A DNA stretch of 34,933 nucleotides. It comes from Rhodococcus sp. JCM 9791 (lineage in GTDB: Bacteria > Actinomycetota > Actinomycetes > Mycobacteriales > Mycobacteriaceae). Each line of letters opens with the position of its first letter. Position 1 is the first letter of the stretch. Under the pieces are notes generated by a model. That model saw nothing but the letters and a program-made list of their open reading frames with translations, did not search any database and was not told the DNA's origin. Made by a program: the position numbers and the translations under genes. This document shows, in pieces, positions 26,404 through 34,933 of the stretch. The stretch is taken from positions 1-34,933 of the forward strand of contig BBEG01000015.1 in NCBI GenBank assembly GCA_001312645.1, written 5' to 3'.

Positions 26404-28734
26404 GTGTTCGCCGCCGAGGTTCGGGAGGAGTCGAGCATGGCGATGATCGTGGCCGGGCTCAACGGCAGGTGATCGACCTCGACACCGAACGGCGCCAGCG
26501 CATCGACGACAGCATTGACCACGGCAGGAGCCGAGCCGATCGCTCCACCTTCGCCTACACCCTTGTGGCCACCTGGCCCGGACCAGGAGTTTCGATGTGC
26601 CCCAACTCGATCACCGGGACCTCATTGGCCGTGGGGAGTAGATAGTCCATGAAGTTGTGGTGATCGGGTTTCCGGTGTCGTCGTAGGCAAGATGCTCGTA
26701 GAGAGCGCCACCTATTCCTTGAACCGTACCGCCGTAGATCTGGCCTTCGACCACGTTCGGATTGATCATGGGGCCACAATCATCACTTACTATGTAGCGC
26801 AACAGTGTTACCTCGCCCGTTTCGATGTCTACTTCGCACGTGCACACGTGTGTCGCGTTGGCCCAGATCAGTGGACTCTGTGCTCGGTATCGTTCGCTGA
26901 CCTCCACGCCGGAGGGGACGTCCGAGGGGAGAGTAAGAGTTTGGAAGTAGGCGATGTCGGCGATGTCGGCCAAGCTCAGTTCCCGGTTCGGCACACCTCG
27001 AACTGTGGCTCGGCCCTGTCGGAATTCGACGTCATCGGTGTCGACTTCGAACGCGTGCGCAGCGATAGCCAGAATCCGCTCACGCAGGACCCCCGCGGCC
27101 TGAGCCACGCGCCGGCGGTCATCGAACCCGACCGGCTGCCGCCGGTACCGCGCCGAAGGGAGTGATCGCGGTGTCGCCTTGCACCGTGTTGACATCCCCG
27201 ATCTCGACACCGAGCGCGTCGGCGGTCAACTGGACCACCGTGGTCTCCAGGCTGTTACCGCATGAGCCACCCGCAACGTAGACGTTGACCTTGCCCGACG
27301 GTTCGATCCGAATGGTGGCGCCCTCCGTGGCGTGGAACGCGGTAGCGCCAGTTGTGGGCTCGAGATATGTGCATGTGCCGACTCCGATGTACCGACCGTC
27401 CTGGCGTGCGAGATGCTGCTCGCGGCGGAACGCCGGGTAGTCCAGGATGTCGAGCGCCTGCTCGAAGGTTTCACGCGGTGTCGCATCGGAGTACGGCATA
27501 CCGTTGGGGTTCGATACCGGCAATTCGTCGACTCGCAGCAGGTTGAGCCTCCGGAGTTCGACCGGGTCGATGTCGAGCTTCCGTGCCGCGGTGTCCAGCG
27601 CTACCTCGCGCGCCATCGATTCGAACTGCCAGGGCCCGCGATAGGCAGTACGTCCAACTGTGTTGGAATACATCAGTTTCGTTCTGAATGTGGCCGCAGG
27701 AACTCGGTACGGTCCGGGGAACAGCATGCCGACAACCCCGCCTGCGGTCATCGGAGGTGTGACCGGGTAGCGCCCACGTTCTGCACATACTCGAGGTCGG
27801 CGGCAAGGAGCGTTCCGTCGGCGTCGAACGCGAAGCGCCCTGTCCCATGTTCCTGGCGGGCCATTCCTGCAGACATCAGATGCTCTTGCCGATCTTCGAT
27901 CCACTTGAGTGTGGCCCCGGCCTTCCTTGCGGCCAGCATGATGCAGATTTCCTCGCGCTGCGGTACCACCTTCTGCCCGAATCCGCCCCCTGTATCCCGG
28001 ACGATCACTCGCACGTGGTGCTCATCGATTCCGAGGACCCGTGCGCATACCAATCGCACTTCATGTGGTGCCTGAGTGGACGTCCAGACCGTCATGTCGC
28101 CCGCTGCTGCCGACCATTCCGCGACCACTCCTCGCGTTTCCATCGGCATGGGCATGTGGGCCTGCTGGTGCACAGTCTGCTCGACGACATGCGCGGCACT
28201 GTCGAAGAGGGGCTCCAACTCCGACAACGGTCTACCGGAGAGTTCACCCGCCAGATTGCATGGCGCATACGAGTGCACGAGTTCGGTGTTCTCATAGGAT
28301 GTTTCGTAATCGACTACCGGAGTCAGCGGCTCGTATTCGATGAGGACTCGCTCGGCTGCATCCTCCGCGACATAGCGATCGGCGGCGATGATGAGGGCGA
28401 CCGGATCTCCGACGAACCGGACCTCGCCCTCCGCAAGTGGTACACGGATCAGACGATCAGCGACACGTTCTGCTGTGTACCTGAACTCGTGTACGTCGGA
28501 ATTCAGGTCTGCCGCAAGATATATTGCGGTGACGCCGGCGATAGCGAGAGCTTCGGATATGTCGACATCGAGAATTCGTGCGCGAGCATAGGGGCTGCGC
28601 ACGAAGCACGCATGTAGCATGCCGGGTCGAGTAATATCGTCAACGAATATGCCTGCGCCGGTGAGCAAACGAGCATCCTCGATTCGTGGAATGCGGACGC
28701 CGACCGAATTGCCCGTCTCCTCGATGATGGTCAT
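26400..28734 (-). CDS. Molybdenum hydroxylase, large Mo-cofactor subunit, non-CO-dehydrogenase type (five frameshifts)
   Basis: This xanthine oxidase-family catalytic subunit hydroxylates N-heterocycles or aldehydes with water as the oxygen source. The start MTIIEETGNSVGVRIPRIED, then ARLLTGAGIFVDD, METRGVVAEW, DTGGGFGQKVVPQREE, VAGGSCGNSLETTVVQLTAD and the catalytic Glu region KGVGEGGAIGSAP are family motifs. The loop facing molybdenum is AYRGPW, not the AYxCSFR of true CO dehydrogenase, so CO oxidation is unlikely. Breaks near 27768, 27148, 27113, 26658 and 26590 are repaired by one base each to exactly 780 codons. ATG 28788 is an alternative start. Its order L-M-S-G and overlaps mark one operon; the substrate is unknown. 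Confidence 0.9.
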
Positions 28735-29298
28735 CGGACTGCTCGCACTCGAGGTTGTGCGACGTCCGGCGCGGGCATCTCCGGACATCGAATGCTGTTG
28801 AGGGCCAATTGATTCCTTCCAGTAGATGCAGGTCGTAAACCCGATGGTGCAGTCCTGCGCAGGCGGACTCGCATCTGAAGGGTGGTGAACTACATGGGGG
28901 TGAGGACGTTCCGAACATCGACAAGGTATCCGTAGGTGCCCTGCAGTGCAGTCACCAGAAGCTGTGCAGAACTCGCGTTGTGCCTGGTTCAACAAGACTT
29001 GTTGGTCAAGTTAGCGGTTGTGCGATGTGGTGTCAATCATCGATTTGCAGACGAGGCGCGTTCGCAGGCCGTGTCCGATACATGTTGGCAGCGAACATAT
29101 GTGGAGCGCTCGAATGAGCAGTTGGCGCCATGGAGGATCAGAGGGCTGTGGTGGCTCGAGATGTCGTCGAGGCACGTATCCGGTGTCGTCTGTGGCAGGT
29201 GTGAAGTGCCGATCCGATCACTGGATACGTGCCGGGGTACCGACGCCACTGCGCCGTAACTATCGTGCTGGATTAGCTCAGGGGCGAGGTAACGCGCT
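28735..29298. other. Spacer between the P450 gene and the molybdenum hydroxylase operon
   Basis: About 560 bases between two minus-strand operons with no frame I would call a gene. It should hold the promoter of the hydroxylase operon, which reads leftwards, and the end of the P450 transcript. It contains an 11-bp inverted repeat with arms at 29171-29181 and 29223-29233. Several AT-rich stretches near 28980-29090 contrast with the flanking genes. Confidence 0.5.
29171..29233. repeat. Widely spaced 11-bp inverted repeat
   Basis: GGCACGTATCC at 29171-29181 is the exact reverse complement of GGATACGTGCC at 29223-29233, with 41 bases between. A shorter GGCA/TGCC pair lies in the loop. It could fold as a long hairpin after the P450 gene (transcript end) or serve as two half-sites for a looping regulator. 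Confidence 0.55.
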
Positions 29299-30581
29299 TC
29301 AGTCCCATGCCACGGGCAGTGAATGAACTCCGAAGACCACCATGTCTGTCCGTAGTGGGATTTCTGCGGCAGGCACGGTGAGTCGGAGACCCGGCAGGCG
29401 CTTGAACAGTTCGACGAGCCCCACGCGTAGTTCTACACGCGCGAGCTGCTGTCCCAGGCACTGGTGAATGCCGTAGCCGAAGGCCATGTGCCCGGTGTCG
29501 CGCGGACGGGTGACATCCAACTGGTCGGAGTCCGGCCAGCGCTCCTCGTCCCGGTTGGCGGTGGGCAACGAGATCACGACAGTGTCACCGGCCGGAATCG
29601 TCACCCCGCCAAGGGGTATGTCTTCCAATGCGATGCGAGTCGGGCCGGTATGCGACACCGACAGGTACCGCATCAGTTCTTCGATGGCTGCGTCGATGAG
29701 TGTCGGATCGTTCTGGAGCGCAGCAAGCTGCTCCGGGTGCTCCAGCAGTGCGAAGACGCTCAGTGCAAGCATGTTGGCTGTGGTCTCGTGCCCCGCGCCG
29801 AGAAGCGTCACGCCGATGTCGATCAACTCGGCGTCGGTCAGCGGTGGATCGGCGGCCAGCTCGCCGCTGATCAAACCCGAGAGCATGTCGTCACCGGGCT
29901 CGGCGCGTTTGGCGACGACCAGATTGCGCATGAACTCCCACAATGCGATCCCGGCGTCGCGCTGCTGTTCCGGGGTGTTGTTGATGTTGAGGGTGATCGC
30001 GCTCCGTTCCTGGAACTCTGCCCGGTCCTGGTACGGCACACCGAGCATCTCGCAGATCACCAGTGACGGTAGAGCCAACGCGAAATCTGCCACGAGATCG
30101 GCGCTGGTGCCGGCGTCCTGCATGGCGGTGATGAGTTCGTCGGTGATCTCGTGTACTCGCTGATCCAGGGCACGCATTCGGCGTACGGTGAACTGGCTGG
30201 TCAGTACCCGTCGTAGTCGGGAGTGTTCCGGGGGATCCATGAAGATGAACATGCCGTCGGTGCGCTGCAAGTCCGGTCGGGCGGGGCAGCCGCCGTCCGT
30301 CACCTGTTCGGAGGTCAAGGACATGGCGTTGATGTTGCGCACCACGTCGGAGCTGAGGCGGGTGTCCGAGATCGCTTTGCGGACTTCGTCGTAACCGGTG
30401 ACAAACCAGACGTGTGCGCCGTTGAGCAGTGGCACTTTTGCGACCGGGCCCTGTTCCTCTTGTAGTCGGAACCGTGCGGCGGGCGGGTCGAAGGGGCACC
30501 CGGTCCTTTCGGACAGTTCAGGGGGAGAGGTCGTCGGCCGGTCAACGATCCGATCGGGGCGGTCGTCTCGGTGGCATTCAT
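29299..30581 (-). CDS. Cytochrome P450 (one frameshift)
   Basis: This soluble bacterial P450 inserts one oxygen atom into an organic substrate. The oxygen-binding I-helix motif is GAGHETT, the ExxR motif is ELMR in EELMRYLSV, and the heme-binding loop is FGYGIHQCLGQQLAR with the Cys thiolate ligand. The early GCPFDPPAARFRLQEEQGPV is typical of actinobacterial P450s of the CYP105/107 type of organisation. A break near 30537 is repaired to 427 aa and joins the N-terminus MNATETTAPIGSLTG. The ATG overlaps the TetR stop (ATGA), so TetR and P450 form one transcript. The ferredoxin at 31439 is its likely electron donor; a ferredoxin reductase is not nearby. Confidence 0.94.
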
Positions 30582-31294
30582 GGGCTGTTCCCTTCGTTGG
30601 CTGTGGGTTCGGAGTGAGTGTTTCGGGGGTGCCGCGGGGCGGTGAGCATCCCGGTGACGGCGTCGATGAGCGCTTCGCCGATCATGGGCCAGTCGGCGGG
30701 CACGCCTGTGCTCGCGGCGAGACGTTCCTCGGCGGCGCAGGTGTGCAGGACGACCATCCGTATTGCCCGTCTCCGTAGGGCTTCCTCGGCAGGTGGAAGC
30801 TCCGGCACACCGGACCATGTGTTGTATCTGGGGACTTGCACCAGTGCGCCGGTCAGAATCTCGTCACGGAGCACGGGATCGACGTCGACCTGAGCGATGA
30901 AGCGTGCCTGCCAGCTCGGATTTCCGAGTTCGGCCAGGTGTTCGATATGCGGCCGGATGAAGCTCGCTACGTGGTCGCGGGGGTCGTCGGAGTCGCGCAC
31001 CTGTTCGCTCAATTCGCGGGTGCGCGCGGCAATCGGTTCGCCATGTCGGCGGATGATCGCGCGGACCAGGTCTACGCGGTCTCCGATGTGGTATTTCAGC
31101 GCAGAATTGTTGCCGATTCCAGCTGCTTCGACGATGTGCCGCATCGACACCTGGGCCATGCCTTGTTCGGCGAACAGCTGTTCTGCAGTGGTGAGTAGTA
31201 GTTGTCGGGTGGCCTCGCCCTGTTCCTTTCGTGAAACTGGTTGAGGGGAGGAAGCAGACGAGTTCTTTGACATGGTCATCATTTTGTCTCCCAC
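30578..31294 (-). CDS. TetR-family regulator of the P450 locus
   Basis: This intact protein of up to 238 aa has an N-terminal helix-turn-helix: TRQLLLTTAEQLFAEQGMAQ, then VSMRHIVEAAGIGNNSALKY and HIGDRVDLVRAII. The following domain is long and helical with RRAIRMVVLHTCAAEERLAA. Several in-frame ATGs lie close together (31294, and a few codons later), so the exact start is uncertain. It is first in an operon with the P450 and diverges from the ferredoxin gene. The palindrome at 31327-31348 lies about 30 bases before the start and is its probable operator, giving autorepression and coupled control of both P450 parts. Confidence 0.91.
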   Translation of the reverse strand: MGDKMMTMSKNSSASSPQPVSRKEQGEATRQLLLTTAEQLFAEQGMAQVSMRHIVEAAGIGNNSALKYHIGDRVDLVRAIIRRHGEPIAARTRELSEQVRDSDDPRDHVASFIRPHIEHLAELGNPSWQARFIAQVDVDPVLRDEILTGALVQVPRYNTWSGVPELPPAEEALRRRAIRMVVLHTCAAEERLAASTGVPADWPMIGEALIDAVTGMLTAPRHPRNTHSEPTANEGNSP

Positions 31295-31326
31295 GACGCC
31301 CCTCGCGTTCCGCCGCCTCCGAAATT

Positions 31327-31348
31327 ATCTCAGACACGTATCTGAGAT
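31327..31348. promoter_or_regulatory. Palindromic operator between TetR/P450 and ferredoxin genes
   Basis: ATCTCAGA-N6-TCTGAGAT forms perfect 8-bp arms around CACGTA, 22 bp in all. It sits in the 145-base divergent promoter region. It is long and symmetric enough for a TetR dimer pair and would control both directions. Confidence 0.78.
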
Positions 31349-31438
31349 GTGTTGTACCGTACTCGACAGGCGCATGTCTGCCAATGGTTTTCGTCGACAA
31401 AGGTGCGCCGCATGCGAACGGCGACAAGGAGATCTCCC

Positions 31439-31636
31439 ATGAAGGTGAGCGTTGATACTCAGAAGTGCATCGGCTCCGGAATGTGCGTACTGCACACGCC
31501 GGAAGTATTCGACCAGCGTGACGACGACGGTGTGGTGATGCTGGCGACCGAGAGTCCCGTACCGGAACTGGACGGCTCGGTCAGGGAGTCGGCCGCCGCG
31601 TGTCCCGCTTCTGCGATCCATCTCGTCGAATCGTGA
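31439..31636 (+). CDS. Small one-cluster ferredoxin ([3Fe-4S] type), P450 partner
   Basis: This 65-aa electron carrier starts MKVSVDTQKCIGSGMCVLHT and continues with PEVFDQRDDDGVV and ACPASAIHLVES. The cluster ligands are the Cys in KCIGSGMC (first and last) and the Cys in ACPASA. The residue at the usual fourth ligand position is not Cys, which fits a [3Fe-4S] cluster. AAGGAG precedes ATG 31439 by about 8 bases. It diverges from the TetR-P450 operon under a shared operator and probably delivers electrons to that P450. A hairpin terminator follows at once. Confidence 0.93.
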   Translation: MKVSVDTQKCIGSGMCVLHTPEVFDQRDDDGVVMLATESPVPELDGSVRESAAACPASAIHLVES

Positions 31637-31654
31637 ATCGTGTCGTGAGAAATG

Positions 31655-31684
31655 AAAGGCGTCCACCTGTAGGTGGACGCTTTT
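31655..31684 (+). terminator. Intrinsic terminator after the ferredoxin gene
   Basis: GCGTCCACC (31659-31667) pairs perfectly with GGTGGACGC (31672-31680) around TGTA, followed by TTTT, with AAAG on the upstream side. This is the clearest classical terminator in the window, 18 bases after the ferredoxin stop. Confidence 0.88.
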
Positions 31685-31929
31685 CGTCGTGGATGGCAGG
31701 TCTGTTGCGTCGGCGCGAGTATCTGTGACACTCAGTTGCAGAAGATATTCGGCGGTTATGTGACGGCATTCGGCGGTTCTTCTTAGGATTGGCCGAGGAG
31801 ATGTGACCGAGAATAGAGCGCGCTCGACAATCGTGTAACGACTCTGGGTCGTTGCTCGATTGAATGATCAACTGCGCCGACTTGTGTGGGCGTCGCCCAC
31901 GCGTGCGCGCTCGCGCCCGACCACGAGAG

Positions 31930-32459
31930 ATGCCTGTGCCGTCAACGCCCGACCCGTTCGATTTCAGCGAGTATTCGACCTCGCGGGACGGTACCGATAC
32001 GTCGCCGCCGGACTCGGGCGGTCCGGTGTGGGGTAACACCCCGACGTTCGGCGGTGGATTCACCACGTCTCCCGATCCGTTCGGGCCGGGCACGACGTCA
32101 GCCACACCCGACGCATTCGCGTCGGCGGCACCGGCTCGGTCGCCCTCGTTCGCGCAGGGAAGGACGCCCGCGGGATGGCTGCCGCAGCGCTGGTGACAGC
32201 GCTCGCAGGAGTGGTACTGGCCATCGTCGCCCTGCTGGGCGGTGCGGTGGGATTTGCGGTCGCGGGATGGCTCCTCTCCGGGCCGACAGCAGCCCTGCTC
32301 CTTGCGAAGCACATGATCGCCGATACCACGGAGCGGGCCCTTCCTGTGTATCAACCGTCGAAGGCCGCGCAGACCCTCTATCGGGTGGCCGTCGGCCTCG
32401 CCGCGGCCGGGATCGTCGCAAGTGCATGGGTGATCGCAGAATGGGCGGGCCGGTTGTGA
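31930..32459 (+). CDS. Pro/Ser/Thr-rich small membrane protein (one frameshift)
   Basis: The N-terminal half (MPVPSTPDPFDFSEYSTSRD and on) is a disordered region rich in P, S, T and G with repeated DPF motifs. After a break near 32157 the frame continues KDARGMAAAALVTALAGVVL, AIVALLGGAVGFAVAGWLLS and a last helix GLAAAGIVASAWVIAEWAGR. That is two to three membrane helices in about 176 aa. An earlier ATG at 31864 is in frame but has an arginine-rich run and poor codon use, so 31930 is preferred. The stop overlaps the start of the VWA gene (GTGA), so the two are coupled. Function is unknown. Confidence 0.7.
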
Positions 32460-34933
32460 GAAGACTTGCCGTAGTCATTGCAGTCCTCCTCGGGTGCCTG
32501 GTCATGGCGCCCACGGCGTCGGCCCAGCCGCAAGACTCGCAAGAATCCGCCGTCGCAGATTTCGGCGGGTGCCTGGCGTCGCAGCGCGAAGGCGACCTGC
32601 TGCTGATGATCGACGAATCGGGAAGCCTGCAGCAGTCCGACCCGGATGCCGCACGCGTCGAAGCGGCGAACTACCTGCTCGGCCAACTCGAATCATTCGG
32701 TAGCTCGGCCGGCGTGGCACTCGACGTCGCGGTGGCGGGTTTCTCGTCCGATTTCACCATGCATGCTCCTTGGACTCGTCTCGATTCCGGCACGCTTCCC
32801 GAGTTGCAAGATGAGGTCGACGCGTTCCGGTCGCGTACCTCCGGTCTCGACACCGACTACTGGCTTGCCCTCGACGGGGCGCGCGGTGCGCTCGCCGAGC
32901 ACGCGACCGGCGGTCCCGCGACATGTCAGGCGATCGCGTGGTTCTCCGACGGCAAACTCGACTTCACCGCACGCGACGGAGAGAAGCCGTACGCGCCCGG
33001 CATCTCGATGGCCACGGACGAGGGCGTCGCCCAGGTCGTCGACGCGGCCCGCGAGTCGATCTGCCGCCCCGCGGGGCGTTGCCGATCAGCTGAGGTCCTC
33101 GGGCATCGTCACCTTCGCGGTCGGCCTCGCCAACGGCACTGCGCAGGTTGCGGACTTCGACCTGATGAAGTCCATCGCTACGGGTGAGCCGGCCGCCGGG
33201 CAGGCATGCGGCGCCCGGACCGAACCCACACCCGGCGACTTCTATCTGGCGCAGAACATCGACGATCTGCTGTTCGCCTTCGACGCGTTCAGCAGTCCGG
33301 GCCAGGCGCCACTCGAGAACGAGACCGGCGTGTGCGCCTGGAAGTGTGCGACGAGGCGCAGCACCGTTTCGTCCTCGACAACTCCATCAGCCAGGTGACC
33401 GTCCTCGGATTCGCCGACGCGGAAGGCCTCGTCCCCACCCTGGTCACCCCGGACGGCACCGAACTGCCGATGGCCTACACCCCGACCGCCTCGAACACGA
33501 TCGTCGACGGGGTTGCCGTCGACTACCGCTGGTTGTCGGACCGGTCGGTGTCGTTCACGATGCAACAGCCCGAGTCGGCGTCCGGGCAGTGGCAGGGCAT
33601 GTGGGCGCTGGTGTTCGTCGACCCCGACGGATCCGATCCTGGTGCTCGATCCAAATCGAACATCCACATCTCGGGCAACCTCTTCCCGGCGTTGCTGGGA
33701 CAGGACGTCACGGCCATCCACGCAGGTGAGGTCACCTCCGCTGTCCAGCTCGGCATCGTCGACAGCGACCGCGAGGAGATCGATCCGTCCGATCTGCTCG
33801 GGACTGCGTCGCTCTCGGTGTCCCTCACTGACGCCGCCGGAGTCGATCACACCCTGGCGTCGCAGGTGTCCAAGGACGCGATGGCCGCGCCGATCGAATT
33901 GGACCTCACCGACGTTGCGCCCGGCGCAGCGACGTTGCGGCTGGTTCTCGAAGTGACCACAGCCGATGCGACGAACGCGTCCGGCGCGGTCATCGCACCG
34001 GGCACCGAACTCACCCCTCAATACGTGGACGTGCCGCTGGCCCTCGCACCACCCATCGGTTTTCCGACGGTGCCCAGCAGCCTCGATCTCGGCGCGGTCG
34101 AAGGCTCGGGAACCTTCCCCAGCGACATGCAGATCGGCGGTCCGGGCTGCGTCTGGGTCGACCCGGCCTCACCGGTGCGGATCGACGCCGTCCCGGACGC
34201 GTCGGCGACGCGACCCTCACTGTCGGGGGTGCCACCACACCCGAGAGTTGCCTGACGATCGAGGAAGGCGCCACCGGAACACTGCCACTCGAACTCGTCG
34301 TCCCCGAAGCCGGCAACGGCGCGTTCAACGGTCCCTGCGCCTGATGATCGCTCCCACCGGCGAACTCGATCGCGCGATGCCCGTCGACGTGCCGTTCACC
34401 GCGGAGCTGCTCAAGCCGCTCAACAGCGGCCGCTTCTGGCTGGTCTTCGCGCTCGTGTTCCTCGCGGGAATCGCGATCCCCTTCGCGATCCTCTACGCGC
34501 TCAAGTGGTTCGCCTCCCGGATCCCCGCCGAGACCCTCAAGGCGCAGAGTTTCCCGGTGACGATCTCCGACAGCGGACTCCTGCGCAACGGGCAACCGTT
34601 CGTCCTGCACGACAACGACCTCATCGAAGCCGTCCGAGGTCTCGACACACCGGCACGCCACGTCGATGTCGACGGTGCCCGGCTCGAAACGCGTATGGGC
34701 GCCTCACCCGTCGGAGCGGGACACGTGGTCGTGAAAGCCGCGGGAATGCTCGGTGCGTCCGGTGCAACACCGGCGACCGATCGCCGCAGCGGCGACGCGC
34801 GACTCCCGCTGGCCGTGCACAACAACTGGGTGCTCCTGCACGACCCGGACGGACCACGTGACCACGCGACGCTAATGCTGCTCGTCGGGGGAGGGACCTC
34901 GTCCGAACGACGCAGTGCACTCATCGACGAAGC
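32456..34933 (+). CDS. VWA-domain protein with signal peptide and C-terminal membrane helix, continuing past the window (several frameshifts)
   Basis: GTG 32456 begins a signal peptide VRRLAVVIAVLLGCLVMAPT with a cut likely after ASAQ. A von Willebrand A domain follows, with a MIDAS metal site in MIDESGSLQQ (DxSxS), then WFSDGKLDF and GIVTFAVGLANGTAQVADFD. Beta-rich, Ig-like stretches follow: VLDNSISQVTVLGFADAEGL, MWALVFVDPDGS, SLSVSLTDAAGVDHTL. Near 34432-34500 a hydrophobic helix (WLVFALVFLAGIAIPFAILY) crosses the membrane, and a further domain lies beyond it. Breaks near 33070, 33338, 34202 and 34337 are each repaired by one G. The layout suggests an extracellular sensor or adhesion head with a cytoplasmic tail. 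The end is outside the window. Confidence 0.82.

Noticed and set aside
24346-28734. Aerobic CO dehydrogenase (coxMSL) label
   Set aside because: The subunits fit the family, but the large subunit loop is AYRGPW and not AYxCSFR, so CO oxidation is not supported.
393-34340. Programmed ribosomal frameshifting or mass pseudogenisation
   Set aside because: The breaks occur in unrelated enzymes at G/C runs without slippery-site or stimulatory structures, and the downstream frames remain fully conserved. Sequence error is simpler.
1-34933. Mobile elements, CRISPR arrays, tRNA or rRNA genes
   Set aside because: No transposase-like product, regularly spaced repeat, cloverleaf or rRNA-like segment was recognised on either strand.

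Overview
This is high-GC, actinobacterial chromosomal DNA. Closely packed operons, ATGA/GTGA stop-start overlaps, TetR regulators next to their operons, a DUF3558-type lipoprotein, a mycofactocin-type SDR and an oleate hydratase very like the Rhodococcus enzyme all point to Rhodococcus or a close relative. No rRNA, tRNA, CRISPR array or insertion sequence was seen.

About half of the genes are interrupted by single-base frameshifts, roughly one per kb. Nearly all are repaired by restoring one G (or C) in a short G/C run. Codon structure and active-site residues are intact on both sides of each break, and the restored lengths come out as whole codons. I therefore read most of them as sequence errors and give the restored span of each gene. 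The exceptions are a duplicated DUF3558 locus and an mscS remnant, which also show real deletions or truncation.

Layout. (1) 1-123: start of an SDR gene leaving the left edge. (2) 393-11100: a TetR repressor diverges from an aldehyde dehydrogenase, followed by a ten-gene catabolic operon: CoA-ester lyase, SDR, luciferase-like oxidoreductase, a crotonase-fold C-C hydrolase with all the catalytic residues of 6-oxocamphor hydrolase, CoA transferase, Rieske oxygenase, a small unknown protein, a TauD-type dioxygenase and a second SDR. Two copies of one 16-bp palindrome, before the dehydrogenase and before the operon, link all of it to the TetR. The operon looks like a pathway for a cyclic compound: oxidation to a ring 1,3-diketone, hydrolytic ring cleavage, CoA activation and lyase cleavage. 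The substrate is not known. (3) 11213-13748, minus strand: a small helical protein and a DUF3558 lipoprotein, a decayed second copy of the pair, and an Ntn-type amidase. (4) 13995-14841: broken mscS. (5) 15271-17909: 3-hydroxyacyl-CoA dehydrogenase and oleate hydratase. (6) 17933-21571: quinone oxidoreductase, MFS exporter and FMN reductase, diverging from a TetR across a double operator. (7) 21629-28734, minus strand: an orphan lipoprotein solute-binding protein, a mycofactocin-type SDR, and a molybdenum hydroxylase with a membrane-anchored CoxG; its active-site loop shows it is not a CO dehydrogenase. (8) 29299-31636: cytochrome P450 and TetR, divergent from a one-cluster ferredoxin, with a 22-bp palindromic operator between. 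(9) 31930 to the right edge: a small membrane protein and a secreted or membrane-anchored VWA-domain protein that continues past the window.
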